From an uncultured Alphaproteobacteria bacterium (lineage in GTDB: Bacteria > Pseudomonadota > Alphaproteobacteria > Rhodobacterales > Rhodobacteraceae): 64,000 nt of DNA. Below the pieces are notes generated by a model. The model was not told the origin of the DNA. It was given only the letters and a program-made list of their open reading frames with translations, and searched no databases. This document shows, piece by piece, positions 1 through 9,820 of this stretch; the stretch's first letter is position 1; every line of letters begins with the position of its first letter. The stretch lies in assembly GCA_902576905.1 (NCBI GenBank), contig CACGWW010000002.1, positions 124,001-188,000 of the forward strand, read 5' to 3'. Made by a program: the position numbers and the translations under genes.

Positions 1-1
1 A

Positions 2-817
2 ATTTTTTTTTTGAATGGTCATCGTGAATTTATTGAAAAATACTCAGAAACATTTGCACTTTTCATAAAAAAAGGGTTCAACGTTATAACACTTGATTGG
101 AGAGGCTGGGGACTTTCTGAGCGACCCTTTCCTTCCCAACCCAAAATTCAACATATTTCAAGTGCTGCTGAATATCAATTGGACTTAGATGAATTGATAA
201 GTTTGGCAAAACAGAAAAACTTGTCACCTCCGTGGCATTTAATCGCTCACTCCTTAGGTTGTCTTATAGGGTTAAGAAGACTTACGACAGAGCCACAATC
301 TTTCAATAAATATATTTTTCTATCCCCACTCTGGGGTAATTTACCTTTCATAGCAAGGCCAATTCAAAGATTAGTTATCAAATTTGAAAAAGCATTGCGA
401 CTTTTGGGATTATTATTGCTTACCCAACAAAATCCAGAAAAGTATCAGCCATATTCTCTGACAGTAGATTTCGAAACAAACACACTTACGTCCGACAAAA
501 AGCAGTTTAAGCGTTTGCAGAAAATATTAGAAAACAACAATAAATTACACAGTGGCGTGCCAACCCTTGGTTATTTGATTGCAATATTGAAGGAGATTGA
601 CAGCCTAAATAGAGTTGATTTTCCCAATAGAAATATCTTGGTATTGCTTGCCGAGAAGGAAAGAATAACTGATAACAAAGCTGTGCTGCGATTAATTAGA
701 AGTTATGATTTCATCAATGTAGTAAAAATCAAAAAAGCTCAGCATGAAATTTTGATTGAAAAAGAAACAATTAGAAAAGAGGCAATGTATGTGATAAAAG
801 AGTTCCTTGATTCATAA
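2..817 (+). CDS. alpha/beta hydrolase, lysophospholipase-like (5' end missing)
   Basis: The reading frame is open to the left edge of the window, so the start lies outside. The TTG at position 11 falls inside the conserved segment (NGHREFIEKY) and is not a believable start. Visible marks are the strand/oxyanion region DWRGWGLSERP and the nucleophile elbow AHSLGC with its serine, followed by a late histidine (KAQHEIL) that can complete the triad. This matches the monoacylglycerol lipase/lysophospholipase (PldB-like) branch, which cleaves acyl esters. Substrate is not deducible. Its stop overlaps the 3' end of the convergent phosphatase gene by 6 bp. No regulatory region is visible. Confidence 0.8.
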   Translation: MFFLNGHREFIEKYSETFALFIKKGFNVITLDWRGWGLSERPFPSQPKIQHISSAAEYQLDLDELISLAKQKNLSPPWHLIAHSLGCLIGLRRLTTEPQSFNKYIFLSPLWGNLPFIARPIQRLVIKFEKALRLLGLLLLTQQNPEKYQPYSLTVDFETNTLTSDKKQFKRLQKILENNNKLHSGVPTLGYLIAILKEIDSLNRVDFPNRNILVLLAEKERITDNKAVLRLIRSYDFINVVKIKKAQHEILIEKETIRKEAMYVIKEFLDS

Positions 818-1639
818 TTGTTGAAAGTTATTGCTGAAAATTTTGATTATTTGTTCATGAACGCGGGGGTCACCTGAGGCAATTACATCGCCCCCTGTTA
901 ATGGATAAGACCCGTCAAGATTACTTATAATGCCGCCAGCAGACAAAACAATAGCTTCAGGCGCTCTAATATCATATTCTTGAAGACCAAATTCAATCAC
1001 CGCATCAATACATCCGTCTGCTAGCATAGCATATGCATAACAATCTAAGCCGTACCTATCTAACTTTGAAAGTCTCATTACTTCATCTAAACTGGTTTGA
1101 AATAGTTGGTTTGGAATCGTAGGTGATGACGTTGCAACAACTGCATTAGCTAAACTTCTACATTTTCTGACGATTAAAGACTGTGGATCATCGCTTTTAA
1201 GGTTTCCTTTCTTGAAAGCTTTTCCAAAACCTCCCCAAAAAAGCTCGCCAGTAAATGGCTGATAAATAACGCCCATTATTGGTTTACTGTTTTCGACCAG
1301 AGATAAAAGTATCCCCCATGTTGGAATTCCCGAAATAAAGGCTTTTGTTCCATCAATAGGGTCAATTATCCACGTGAAGTCAGTTGAACCACTTTTCCTT
1401 CCATATTCTTCACCAAGTATGGAGTCATTTGGATAAAGCTTTTCAATCATTTCTCTGATTTTTTTTTCTGCTGATCTATCTGCAACTGTAACTGGATTGA
1501 AAAAGTTCTCGTCTTTATTCTCAATAACCAGATTTTGTTTAAAATAGCCAATTGTTATTTTTCCAGCCTCATGGACAATATCTATCGCGTTCAGAAGAAG
1601 GCTTTGTTTCTCTCGCTCGGTAAAGATTTTTGACCCCAT
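812..1639 (-). CDS. hisN: inositol monophosphatase family protein, probably histidinol-phosphatase
   Basis: This 275-residue protein has the metal-binding motifs of the inositol monophosphatase fold: TVADRSAE (51-58), GEE (76-78) and DPIDGT (93-98), plus a C-terminal EYDIRAPEAI block. The family removes phosphate from small molecules with Mg2+. The stretch ending KAFISGIPTWGILLSL resembles the HisN type of histidinol-phosphatase more than SuhB or CysQ. HisN would catalyse the penultimate step of histidine synthesis. No other his gene is nearby, so the exact substrate is inference. It is convergent with the upstream hydrolase (6 bp overlap) and diverges from the Bax-inhibitor-like gene. The ATG at 1639 gives normal family length. 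Confidence 0.8.
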   Translation of the reverse strand: MGSKIFTEREKQSLLLNAIDIVHEAGKITIGYFKQNLVIENKDENFFNPVTVADRSAEKKIREMIEKLYPNDSILGEEYGRKSGSTDFTWIIDPIDGTKAFISGIPTWGILLSLVENSKPIMGVIYQPFTGELFWGGFGKAFKKGNLKSDDPQSLIVRKCRSLANAVVATSSPTIPNQLFQTSLDEVMRLSKLDRYGLDCYAYAMLADGCIDAVIEFGLQEYDIRAPEAIVLSAGGIISNLDGSYPLTGGDVIASGDPRVHEQIIKIFSNNFQQL

Positions 1640-1786
1640 GTTTGCTAAATTGGCGTTTTACTTCGTCTTTTCTACCATTTTATTTGATATTTTTTAATCA
1701 AATATTCATTGAATACTTGAAAAAATAGCTTACTTAAACGATATTAAGGATATCATTAACTCAATAATTAATTAGGGGTCAGTAAA

Positions 1787-2503
1787 ATGGCAGAATATCA
1801 AACTGCAAAATCATATGTAGATTCATCTCAGACCATAGATGTAGGTCTTAGAGCCCATATGAACAAGGTATATGGACTTATGTCGTTAGCGATGTTGATA
1901 ACAGGGGCTGTAGCTTACGCAGTGGGCACAACGCCTGCGCTGGTTATGGCAATATTTGGAACATGGCTACAGTGGGTTGTAATGTTAGCGCCACTCGGCG
2001 TTGTTTTTATGTTTAGTGCTAAAATCCACTCTATGCGAACTCAGACAGCGCAATTAGTTTTCTGGATTTTCGCAGCTTTAATCGGACTTTCAATATCTTA
2101 CATTTTCTTGGCATACACAGCGATATCAATTGCACAAACCTTTTTTACTACTGCGGTCGCATTTGGAGCGCTCAGCCTTTATGGGTATACAACAAAAAGA
2201 GACCTATCAGCTTTAGGGAATTTCTTGTTTATAGGTCTGATCGGTATAATCGTAGCATCCATAGCAAATTGGTTTTTTCAAAGCCCAGTTATGCACCTTG
2301 CAATATCTGCGATTGGCGTGCTAATTTTTGCAGGATTGACCGCATATGATACGCAGAATATCAAAAATACGTATTTACAGTATAGATCATCATACGGTGA
2401 AGAGTATGCAGAAAAGATGGGTATAATGGGTGCTCTGTCCTTGTACCTAAACTTCTTGAATATGTTTATGTTTCTTCTTCAATTTATGGGAAACAGAGAC
2501 TAA
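1787..2503 (+). CDS. Bax inhibitor-1/YccA family membrane protein
   Basis: This 238-residue protein has about seven hydrophobic segments and the family signature of an N-terminal soluble arm followed by VYGLMSLAMLITG, and a C-terminal half with GLTAYDTQNIK and LYLNFLNMF. Bacterial members are inner-membrane proteins of the BI-1 (UPF0005) family, related to calcium-leak channels and to YccA, a modulator of FtsH. The physiological role in alphaproteobacteria is poorly defined. A purine-rich AGGGGTC lies just upstream of the ATG. The gene is convergent with rpmG, and a strong hairpin separates the two. Confidence 0.9.
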   Translation: MAEYQTAKSYVDSSQTIDVGLRAHMNKVYGLMSLAMLITGAVAYAVGTTPALVMAIFGTWLQWVVMLAPLGVVFMFSAKIHSMRTQTAQLVFWIFAALIGLSISYIFLAYTAISIAQTFFTTAVAFGALSLYGYTTKRDLSALGNFLFIGLIGIIVASIANWFFQSPVMHLAISAIGVLIFAGLTAYDTQNIKNTYLQYRSSYGEEYAEKMGIMGALSLYLNFLNMFMFLLQFMGNRD

Positions 2504-2511
2504 TTTCTTTA

Positions 2512-2541
2512 GGTAGCAGCTTTTGTAGAAAAGTTGCTACC
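2512..2541. terminator. stem-loop between convergent genes
   Basis: A 13-bp inverted repeat (GGTAGCAGCTTTT and AAAAGTTGCTACC, one G-U pair) with a 4-nt loop sits exactly between the stop codons of the BI-1-like gene and rpmG. A T-rich stretch follows on the plus strand. It looks like a terminator, mainly for the plus-strand gene and possibly for both. Confidence 0.7.
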
Positions 2542-2709
2542 TTACTTAATTTTTCCTTCCTTATACTCTACGTGCTTTCTTGCTACTGGGTCATACTTCT
2601 TGACCACCATTTTGTCTGTCATAGTTCTTGAGTTTTTCTTAGTGACGTAAAAATGCCCCGTATCTGCGGTAGAATTAAGTCTTATTTTTATTGTTGAAGG
2701 TTTAGCCAT
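2542..2709 (-). CDS. rpmG: 50S ribosomal protein L33
   Basis: Reading the minus strand from ATG 2709 gives 55 residues, starting [20 protein letters not shown] and ending VEYKEGKIK. The content ([12 protein letters not shown], then [11 protein letters not shown]) is the L33 family, a component of the large ribosomal subunit. There are no CXXC zinc motifs, so it is the zinc-free form. The gene stands alone and is separated by a hairpin from the convergent gene downstream. Length and both ends match the family well. Confidence 0.96.
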   Translation of the reverse strand: MAKPSTIKIRLNSTADTGHFYVTKKNSRTMTDKMVVKKYDPVARKHVEYKEGKIK

Positions 2710-2770
2710 GTCTTTATTCCTTATTTGGTAGTTAAATATTAAAACTAAGATAATTAGTCAATAAACATTT

Positions 2771-3448
2771 TTAACTGATAAAAATAAAATCCGAAGAAGC
2801 TCCATGTTTAAAAAAAGGAACTCCTTTTTTGTTTGGACCATCTTTAATAATCTCTTTGACCTCATTAAGAACAACTTCTGTTATAAAGGGTAAGTTAAGG
2901 CTCTTGACCTCATTAATATCAATCCAGTGTAAATGACTTAATTCGGTTGAAGCAGACGAAAAATCATCGAGGTTTCCATGAACATTCTCCGCTCTACAGA
3001 TAAAAAACCGGGCATCAAACCTTCTAGGTCTTCCAGGCGGGGTTATGGCTCTAAACACATATTCTAGATTACTGGCGTCAGGCAAAAAGGTGCTATTACA
3101 GAAATCCTCCCAACCTGGGCTAATTGTTCCAACATCCTCTACTTTTGCACATAATCGCAAACCAGCTTCTTCCCATAACTCTCTTATTGCCGCAACGCAA
3201 AGTTCCTTAGCAATTTTCTTTTTCGAGTATTGATGAAGTAAATCGATCCCTTTTCCATCAATACTTTTAAATAATTTAACTTTACTATCATCTTCATCTA
3301 CCGCACCCCCGGGGAATACATATTTACTAGGCATAAAAACTGCCTTATTGCCTCTTTGTCCCATAAGAACATATGTACTATCTTTTTTTTTCCTCAGTAA
3401 GATAACAGTTGCCGCATCTCGGATTGGTACCTCTTCAGTGTTATTCAT
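2771..3448 (-). CDS. Nudix hydrolase
   Basis: This 225-residue protein carries a long-spaced Nudix box: FPGGAVDEDD near residues 46-55 and AAIRELWEEAGL near 87-98, supplying the REXXEE metal site. Nudix enzymes cleave nucleoside diphosphates linked to another group. The widely split box and the SKYVFPGG entry resemble the NUDT7/NUDT19-like or CoA-pyrophosphatase-like members. Substrate is therefore uncertain. The gene diverges from the first HAD gene with about 100 bp between them. The ATG at 3448 is preceded by an AT-rich stretch with no clear Shine-Dalgarno. Confidence 0.85.
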   Translation of the reverse strand: MNNTEEVPIRDAATVILLRKKKDSTYVLMGQRGNKAVFMPSKYVFPGGAVDEDDSKVKLFKSIDGKGIDLLHQYSKKKIAKELCVAAIRELWEEAGLRLCAKVEDVGTISPGWEDFCNSTFLPDASNLEYVFRAITPPGRPRRFDARFFICRAENVHGNLDDFSSASTELSHLHWIDINEVKSLNLPFITEVVLNEVKEIIKDGPNKKGVPFFKHGASSDFIFIS

Positions 3449-3546
3449 TTTTTTAAATCTTTCACAAATAATTAACTAAAGTATTGTATTGCATTTTTCT
3501 TTATCTAGCCTACAAAAAAGAATATATTTTGAACTTATTTAAAATA

Positions 3547-4203
3547 ATGACACCAAATACGAAAAAACAAATCTCAGATTTAAAGATTGATCCTAATCTT
3601 CCAGTAATGATTTTCGATGCTGATGAGGTTCTCGTTCACTTTGCTGAACCTTTTGCTATATATCTTAAAAAACATGCCCACCGCTTACATCTAACTGGCT
3701 ATCGGTTAGATAACGCAATTAAAAAGGCAAAAACAGATGAGGTCGCCACTCCAGATACAGTAAAAGATCTGGTGTGGGGGTTCATAAATGAGGAAACAAA
3801 AATCCAGCCAGCTGCAAAAGGTGCTCCACAAGCACTAGAGAAACTTCAAGAATATGGCCAGATTATAATTTTAAGCAATGTCCCTTACTCCGTCCATAAT
3901 GATAGGGTGGCCAACCTTAAAGACCTAAATATGGATTATCCATTAATTAGTAATGAAGGGATGAAGGGGCCGGCTGTGAAGGAAATCCTGAAAAACCATA
4001 AAGCCCAGTCATTTTTCATTGATGACAATCCTTATCAAGTTGAGAGCGTATATAAGGACAATCAGCAAACAGTGTGTGTCCATTTTTCGGTTTGTGACTT
4101 AGTTAAGCCTTATATGCCTAAAGCTGTTGGAGCATCTATAGAGCCTACCTCATGGGAAGATTTAGTTTCCCAATTAATAGGCCGTTTACAAGATGCCGAA
4201 TGA
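3547..4203 (+). CDS. HAD-family hydrolase
   Basis: I chose the ATG at 3547 (218 residues) over a TTG 63 bp upstream, because the extra residues are not conserved-looking and the upstream reading is AT-rich. HAD motif I is present as FDADEV (two Asp near residues 24 and 26), motif II as ILSN, a motif III lysine near GPAVKEIL and motif IV as FFIDDNP. This is a complete haloacid-dehalogenase-type catalytic set, so a phosphatase is likely, substrate unknown. The stop overlaps the ATG of the next HAD gene in an ATGA arrangement, so the two are probably translated together. Confidence 0.8.
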   Translation: MTPNTKKQISDLKIDPNLPVMIFDADEVLVHFAEPFAIYLKKHAHRLHLTGYRLDNAIKKAKTDEVATPDTVKDLVWGFINEETKIQPAAKGAPQALEKLQEYGQIIILSNVPYSVHNDRVANLKDLNMDYPLISNEGMKGPAVKEILKNHKAQSFFIDDNPYQVESVYKDNQQTVCVHFSVCDLVKPYMPKAVGASIEPTSWEDLVSQLIGRLQDAE

Positions 4204-4898
4204 AAATTAAGGGGATTATCTTCGATAAAGATGGTACTTTATTTGACATCCAAAGATCATGGTCAGAGTGGGCTAAAGTCTTTGTCACGAAGTTCAGCAA
4301 TCAACATAATCTAGACAAACTGACATTGGCTAAAGCAATAAACTTTGACTTAGATTCTGATAAATTCGTGAGGGAAAGTATTTTTGTGCATGGCTCCGTG
4401 GATGAGGTAGTCGAAGCAATTTTCCAAAAGTTCCCGCAAGTAATGAAAAAGAAGATTCATGAAGGTCTATTTGAGGGTTCTGGTGATGCTAAACAAGTAC
4501 CATTAACTAATTTACATACATTGTTTACTAACTTAGGAACAATTACATTCGGTCTGGTAACAAATGACAGTGAAAACAATGCTATAAAACATCTTGAACA
4601 GCATAATTTAACTCAATATTTCGATATGATAATCGGCTATGACAGTGGATATGGTTCTAAGCCAGAATCCGGACAACTCGAGGCTTTTTTGAGAAAAACA
4701 AATTTACTATCCCAAGAGGTACTGATGATTGGTGATAGTACTTATGACCTAGTCGCAGCGAATAAAATAAGTATGCCTTGTGTTGGAGTATTGTCAGGCA
4801 CTGCAAATAAAAAAGATTTAAGTGCCCATACCCCTTTTATAATTGATAGTATTGATGAACTAGAGGCGTGGCTCAAAAAGACTTTCCTAGTTAGGTAG
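4200..4898 (+). CDS. HAD-family hydrolase, phosphoglycolate-phosphatase-like
   Basis: Starting at ATG 4200 (MKIKGIIFDKDGTLFD) the product is 232 residues. The ATG overlaps the stop of the preceding HAD gene by 4 bp (ATGA), which decides the start over an in-frame ATG at 4152. Motifs are DKDGT (residues 9-13), TND, a lysine in GSKPESGQ, and GDSTYD. Spacing is that of the Gph/PGP subgroup, which dephosphorylates 2-phosphoglycolate or similar small phosphates. The pairing of two HAD genes suggests one metabolic purpose, but the substrate cannot be read from the sequence. Confidence 0.82.
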   Translation: MKIKGIIFDKDGTLFDIQRSWSEWAKVFVTKFSNQHNLDKLTLAKAINFDLDSDKFVRESIFVHGSVDEVVEAIFQKFPQVMKKKIHEGLFEGSGDAKQVPLTNLHTLFTNLGTITFGLVTNDSENNAIKHLEQHNLTQYFDMIIGYDSGYGSKPESGQLEAFLRKTNLLSQEVLMIGDSTYDLVAANKISMPCVGVLSGTANKKDLSAHTPFIIDSIDELEAWLKKTFLVR

Positions 4899-4940
4899 AT
4901 ATCATATTATAATATACATGATGTTTGCTACGAATTTATA

Positions 4941-6485
4941 ATGAGAAGAAAATCTTCACGTATCTCCAACAAAGAAATTAGAGCCTCGAGGCTTTCGCTT
5001 CAGCAACAGAGTTGGCAGATACCATATAACTTTGATAATTTTGTTGAGCCACTTAAGGAAGAAGCAGTGATTGCGATACATAATACGGCAATGAAGATTC
5101 TCGAGGATATCGGCGTCCTATTTCTAAATCCAGAAGCATGCAAGATTCTTCAAAAAGCAGGATGTAAAGTAGAACTTAATGACTCAAAGGTGAAAATGGA
5201 TCGCCGATGGGTTATGGACATGTTGAAAACAGTTCCACAACACTTTTCTATCACACCAAGAAATCCCAAGAATAAAATTAAGATTGGAGATCGGCATATC
5301 GTATTTGGTAATGTTTCTTCTCCTCCAAACGTGTTGGATCTAGATAGAGGAAAGAGGCCTGGAGATTTTGATAGCTTTAAAGATTTGACAAAGTTAACTC
5401 AATTTTTCAATTGCATTCATTTCTCAGGAGGATATCCAGTAGAGCCAGTAGATATTCATCCCTCAATTCGACACTTACATTGTTTATATGAACAACTCAC
5501 CCTTACCGACAAAGTAGTTCACGCTTATTCACTAGGTCCAGAAAGGGTTGAAGATGCAATGGAAATGGCAAAGATTGCTTCTGGGTTAGATGAAAAAGAA
5601 TTCTTTTCAAAACCAAGAATTTTTACAAACATTAACTCTACTTCCCCACTAAAGCATGATTGGCCAATGCTTGACGGTGCCATGAGATTCGCGAAAAAAA
5701 ATCAGCCTGTGGTAGTTACACCTTTTACTTTAGCCGGAGCGATGTCTCCTGTCACGATAGCTGGATCAGTTGCACAGGCACTGGCTGAAGCATTAGCAGC
5801 AATTGCACTACTTCAATACATGAGCCCTGGAAGCCCCTGCGTTTTGGGGACTTTTACATCAAATGTCGACATGAAGAGTGGAGCGCCTGCCTTTGGAACA
5901 CCTGAGTATATCAGAGCAACGCAGATTACAGGTCAAATGGCTCGCTTTTACAAAATCCCTTTACGTGCGTCAAATGCGTGCGCATCAAATGCTCCAGACG
6001 CTCAGGCTACATGGGAAAGCTCCAACAGTTTGTGGTCAGCTATTTCTGGGGGAATAAATATGGTTTATCACGGAGCAGGTTGGTTAGAAGGTGGATTAAT
6101 AGCTAGCTATGAGAAATTTATTATTGATTGCGAGATTATTCAGCAACTTCAAAAATATCTTGACCCTGAAATTACTAATGCTAGTGAGGAAAAGTTGGCT
6201 TTCTCAGCTATACAAGAGGTGGGTCATAATGGGCACTTCTTCGGCGCTACACATACTCGAGAAAGGTACAAGGATGCTTTTTATGCACCAATCTTATCAG
6301 ACTGGCGCAACTATGAGGCTTGGGAAGCAGATGGGAAACTATCGACGGAGAGAAGGGCAAACAATCTTTGGAAGCAGATACTAGAGGAGTTTGAACCCCC
6401 AATGATTGATTCAAAAATAGTGTCAGAATTATACAATTTTGTTCAACGAAGAAAAAAAGACGGTGGAGCCAAAACTGATTTTTAA
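4941..6485 (+). CDS. trimethylamine methyltransferase (MttB) superfamily protein, non-pyrrolysine
   Basis: The 514-residue protein belongs to the MttB superfamily: it has the GYPVEPVDIHPSIRHL region, the SPLKHDWPM segment, the central small-residue tract (PFTLAGAMSPVTIAGSVAQALAEALA) and the C-terminal HTRERYKDAFYAPILSDWR. The reading frame has no internal amber codon, so it is the non-pyrrolysine kind. Such proteins demethylate quaternary amines (glycine betaine, carnitine and relatives) with a corrinoid partner in anaerobes. In marine alphaproteobacteria they are numerous and mostly unassigned. No corrinoid-protein gene is adjacent. It is convergent with pntB, with 4 bp between stops. Confidence 0.85.
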   Translation: MRRKSSRISNKEIRASRLSLQQQSWQIPYNFDNFVEPLKEEAVIAIHNTAMKILEDIGVLFLNPEACKILQKAGCKVELNDSKVKMDRRWVMDMLKTVPQHFSITPRNPKNKIKIGDRHIVFGNVSSPPNVLDLDRGKRPGDFDSFKDLTKLTQFFNCIHFSGGYPVEPVDIHPSIRHLHCLYEQLTLTDKVVHAYSLGPERVEDAMEMAKIASGLDEKEFFSKPRIFTNINSTSPLKHDWPMLDGAMRFAKKNQPVVVTPFTLAGAMSPVTIAGSVAQALAEALAAIALLQYMSPGSPCVLGTFTSNVDMKSGAPAFGTPEYIRATQITGQMARFYKIPLRASNACASNAPDAQATWESSNSLWSAISGGINMVYHGAGWLEGGLIASYEKFIIDCEIIQQLQKYLDPEITNASEEKLAFSAIQEVGHNGHFFGATHTRERYKDAFYAPILSDWRNYEAWEADGKLSTERRANNLWKQILEEFEPPMIDSKIVSELYNFVQRRKKDGGAKTDF

Positions 6486-6489
6486 AAAG

Positions 6490-7893
6490 TCAGCTGATTT
6501 TTGTTAATAGCTCGTCGACCGACTTTTTTGCGTCTCCATACAACATTCTACTATTTTCTTTGTAAAACAGAGGATTTTCGATACCCGAATAACCTGTACC
6601 CTTGCCGCGTTTCGAGATTATGACGTCCCTAGATTTCCATACCTCCAGAACGGGCATCCCAGCAATAGGACTATTTGGATCATCTTGAGCAGCGGGATTT
6701 ACAATATCATTAGAACCAATAACTATAACCACATCTGTTTCTGGGAAATCTTGATTTATTTCATCCATTTCGAGAACTATGTCGTATGGTACCTTTGCTT
6801 CGGCAAGTAGTACATTCATATGTCCAGGTAATCTTCCTGCAACGGGATGGATTGCGAATCTAACATTTTTGCCTCTATTACGAAGGCGTTTGGTAAGCTC
6901 AGAAATAGACGATTGAGCTTGAGCAACAGCCATTCCGTAACCTGGGACAATAATAATCTCTTTTGCATTTTCGAGCATACTGGCGACGGAGTCATTGTCA
7001 GTTGCAACCATCTCTCCCTCTATATCAGCCAATGGTTCGCCACTTCCTCCCCATCCTCCTAATATAACAGATACAAAGTTTCTATTCATTGCTTTACACA
7101 TAATATAAGAAAGGATGGCTCCAGAGGACCCAACAAGCGCACCGGTAACAATTAACAGGTCGTTGCCTAACATAAAACCTGTAGCTGCAGCTGCCCATCC
7201 TGAGTAACTATTTAGCATTGATACAACAACGGGCATATCAGCACCACCAATGGCCAAAACCAAATGCGCACCGATAACGAATGCAATTATAGTCATAGCT
7301 ACTAGCGTCCATATCCCCGTTTGGTTGAGATATGTCGCTAAGACTGTGTCGTTAAGGTACATCCAACCAAGCACTAAACAAACAACAATCATCAATATGT
7401 TTAAGAGATGTCGACCGGGTAAAATAACTGCTTTCCCAGTTATACTCCCAGCAAGCTTCCCATACGCTACTACGGATCCTGTGAAAGTAATAGCACCAAT
7501 AAAAATACCAAGAAAAACTTCTGTATCATGTATCACTTTATCGGCTCCAAAATACATTTTGGTAGGGTTGATTTCCTGATTTAAACCAATAAAAACTGCT
7601 GCTAAACCAACAAAAGAATGTAGGGCTGCTACCAATTCAGGCATCCCCGTCATTTGAACTCTTTGGGCAACAAACAATCCAATTATTGAGCCTACAATGA
7701 GGCTCGGAATTAAATACTTAGATACACTCATTTCTGGGCCTAATACAGTTGCCAAAATGGCAATAGCCATACCCACAATACCAAACCAAACACCTCTTTT
7801 GGCTTTTTCTTGGTTGCTCAAACCACCTAGAGAGAGGATAAATAATACGCTTGAACCGATATACGCCGCTGTTACTAACTCTGTACTTAGCAT
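6490..7893 (-). CDS. pntB: NAD(P) transhydrogenase subunit beta
   Basis: The 467-residue subunit has an N-terminal membrane region of about eight or nine helices (residues 5 to about 265) and a C-terminal NADP-binding domain III with the [12 protein letters not shown] motif near 315, then [32 protein letters not shown] and the [12 protein letters not shown] end. PntAB couples proton entry to hydride transfer from NADH to NADP+, supplying the NADPH that pigment and carbon biosynthesis need. It follows pntA with an 11-bp gap, so both are one transcript. Confidence 0.97.
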   Translation of the reverse strand: MLSTELVTAAYIGSSVLFILSLGGLSNQEKAKRGVWFGIVGMAIAILATVLGPEMSVSKYLIPSLIVGSIIGLFVAQRVQMTGMPELVAALHSFVGLAAVFIGLNQEINPTKMYFGADKVIHDTEVFLGIFIGAITFTGSVVAYGKLAGSITGKAVILPGRHLLNILMIVVCLVLGWMYLNDTVLATYLNQTGIWTLVAMTIIAFVIGAHLVLAIGGADMPVVVSMLNSYSGWAAAATGFMLGNDLLIVTGALVGSSGAILSYIMCKAMNRNFVSVILGGWGGSGEPLADIEGEMVATDNDSVASMLENAKEIIIVPGYGMAVAQAQSSISELTKRLRNRGKNVRFAIHPVAGRLPGHMNVLLAEAKVPYDIVLEMDEINQDFPETDVVIVIGSNDIVNPAAQDDPNSPIAGMPVLEVWKSRDVIISKRGKGTGYSGIENPLFYKENSRMLYGDAKKSVDELLTKIS

Positions 7894-7904
7894 AAGAGAA
7901 CCTC

Positions 7905-9467
7905 TTAACTTTTCTGAAACATGGCGAGCATTCTTTTTGTAACAAGAAATCCTCCCACGATGTTTATTGTTGCGATCAAAACGGAAATACTAGCAAGTAT
8001 TTCCACGACGAAATTAGGCGACCCAACCTGCAAAAGTGCGCCTACGACGATAATACCGGATATCGCATTGGTCACCGCCATTAATGGTGTGTGCAATGCA
8101 TGATTTACATTCCAAATAACCTGAAAGCCGACGAAGCAAGACAAAACAAATACTATGAAATGTTGCATAAATGCTGGAGGAGCATATTGGCCTAAAAGAG
8201 CCATGACCAAACCTCCCAGAATTAACATTCCTACTTGAAAGGCACCAGCCTTTCTAGTAGCAGCAGCTTCTTCTATTTTCAATTGCTCGGGTGTTTTTTC
8301 TACCACTTCTGAATTTTTTGTAGTTGGCACCGCTTTCACCTTTGGCGCAGGTGGTGGGTACATTACTTTTCCACCATGAGTTACAAGCGACCCCCTAATA
8401 ATATCATCGTCTAGGTTTACAGCTACTTTTCCATTCTGTTCAGGTGTTAGATCATCAAAAAGATGTCTTACATTGTTGGCGTAGAGAGATGATGACTGTT
8501 TTGCCATCCTACTTGGGAAATCTGTGTAGCCTATAATCGTAACGCCATTTTTTGTAACAACTTTTTTATCTGCCTTGGTTAAATCACAATTTCCACCTTT
8601 TTCAGCAGCGAGGTCAACGATTACTGAGCCTGGCTTCATCTTAGCTACCATATCTTTCAGCCATAATTTTGGTGCATCTCTTCCTGGAATTAGCGCTGTT
8701 GTAATCAATATATCTATATCTGGAGCTTGCTCTCGGAAACATTCCAATTGCTTTTTCCTAAATTCGGGACTCGAAGGTGCTGCGTAACCTCCATCGGTTG
8801 AACTACTTTCATCAAAATCAAGAAATAAAAATTCGGCTCCCATAGACTCAATTTGTTCAGCAACTTCAGGCCTCACGTCGAATGCTCTTACTATAGCACC
8901 TAGGCCTTGGGCTGCTCCAATTGCAGCGAGACCAGCAACCCCTGCTCCTATTACAAGGACTTTAGCAGGTGGAACTCGGCCAGCAGCTGTTATTTGTCCA
9001 GTAAAAAATCGACCGAAATTATTTGCGGCCTCTATCACAGCTCTGTAGCCGGCAATATTTGCCATCGATGAGAGAGCATCCATCTTCTGAGCTCTACTTA
9101 TTCTAGGGATCATATCCATAGAAAGAGAGGTTATCTTTTTCTTATTTAAGTCTTTTACAAGCTGAGGGTTTTGAGCTGGCCATATGAAAGTAATTAAAAT
9201 CTGTCCGACTTTAAATCTTTTTATTTCAGCAATGGTAGGTTGATTAACTTTTATAAGCGCTTCACTGTTTTTAATGAGCTCGCTTGAAGACGCCATAACT
9301 TTTACCCCAGCCTCTTTGTATTCAGCGTCAGCAAAACCTGCACTAGTACCAGCACCTTTTTCGATCAGACACTTATGACCTAACTTTGACAAAAGTTGAG
9401 CGCTTTCTGGTGTTAGTGCTACTCTATTCTCGTCTTTCTTATTTTCTTTTAACGCTCCAATAATCAT
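7905..9467 (-). CDS. pntA: NAD(P) transhydrogenase subunit alpha
   Basis: This 520-residue subunit holds the NAD-binding alanine-dehydrogenase-like domain I (RVALTPES near 15-22; nucleotide motif GAGVAG at 174-179; AFDVRPEV), a proline/lysine-rich linker around 380-410 and four C-terminal transmembrane helices. It is the fused alpha form as in Escherichia coli, not the split PntAA/PntAB version common in many alphaproteobacteria. It forms the proton-translocating transhydrogenase with PntB, directly downstream. The ATG at 9467 starts [20 protein letters not shown], the standard family N-terminus. Confidence 0.97.
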   Translation of the reverse strand: MIIGALKENKKDENRVALTPESAQLLSKLGHKCLIEKGAGTSAGFADAEYKEAGVKVMASSSELIKNSEALIKVNQPTIAEIKRFKVGQILITFIWPAQNPQLVKDLNKKKITSLSMDMIPRISRAQKMDALSSMANIAGYRAVIEAANNFGRFFTGQITAAGRVPPAKVLVIGAGVAGLAAIGAAQGLGAIVRAFDVRPEVAEQIESMGAEFLFLDFDESSSTDGGYAAPSSPEFRKKQLECFREQAPDIDILITTALIPGRDAPKLWLKDMVAKMKPGSVIVDLAAEKGGNCDLTKADKKVVTKNGVTIIGYTDFPSRMAKQSSSLYANNVRHLFDDLTPEQNGKVAVNLDDDIIRGSLVTHGGKVMYPPPAPKVKAVPTTKNSEVVEKTPEQLKIEEAAATRKAGAFQVGMLILGGLVMALLGQYAPPAFMQHFIVFVLSCFVGFQVIWNVNHALHTPLMAVTNAISGIIVVGALLQVGSPNFVVEILASISVLIATINIVGGFLVTKRMLAMFQKS

Positions 9468-9820
9468 ACTGTTCTCTTGAGTTTCTTTTTATTATCAATT
9501 CTTTCCCGAAGTTTCTCGTTGGGATAGGTTGTTTTAGACAAAAAATAATAAGAAAGTCAAATGCAAAAAGCCATTATCTGTCTAACTAGCCTTCATAATA
9601 AAAAAGTTGTCTGTGAAGCACTTTGGAGCGGGCGATGAGATTCGAACTCACGACATTTACCTTGGCAAGGTAACGCTCTACCCCTGAGCTACGCCCGCAA
9701 CAAATTTTTTATACATGGAAAATTGTGAAAAACAAATAAAATAATTGGGATATTCTTTAGGAAGCTAAATTATTAAACTTTCATTTGATAAAGTAATTTA
9801 GGGTTGTTAATTACATTAGC
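9468..9820. other. intergenic region with tRNA-Gly
   Basis: This 353-bp gap between pntA and the helicase gene holds the tRNA-Gly gene on the minus strand and little else. A possible tRNA promoter reads TTGTTT (9730-9735) and TATAAA (9708-9713), 16 bp apart, on the minus strand. The leading part (9468-9620) is AT-rich with no gene I can support. It holds the pntA leader and the tRNA 3' flank. Confidence 0.6.
9624..9698 (-). tRNA. tRNA-Gly (anticodon GCC)
   Basis: The minus strand folds as a full cloverleaf: acceptor GCGGGCG paired with CGCCCGC, D arm with GTAGCTCAGGGGTAGAGC, anticodon arm TTACC-TTGCCAA-GGTAA with GCC in the loop, and T arm with GTTCGAATC. Discriminator U is at 9627 and a templated CCA covers 9626-9624. 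This decodes GGC/GGU glycine codons. Confidence 0.97.

Noticed and set aside
4941-6485. Pyrrolysine-type MttB
   Set aside because: The frame has no internal amber codon, and no pyl genes are visible.
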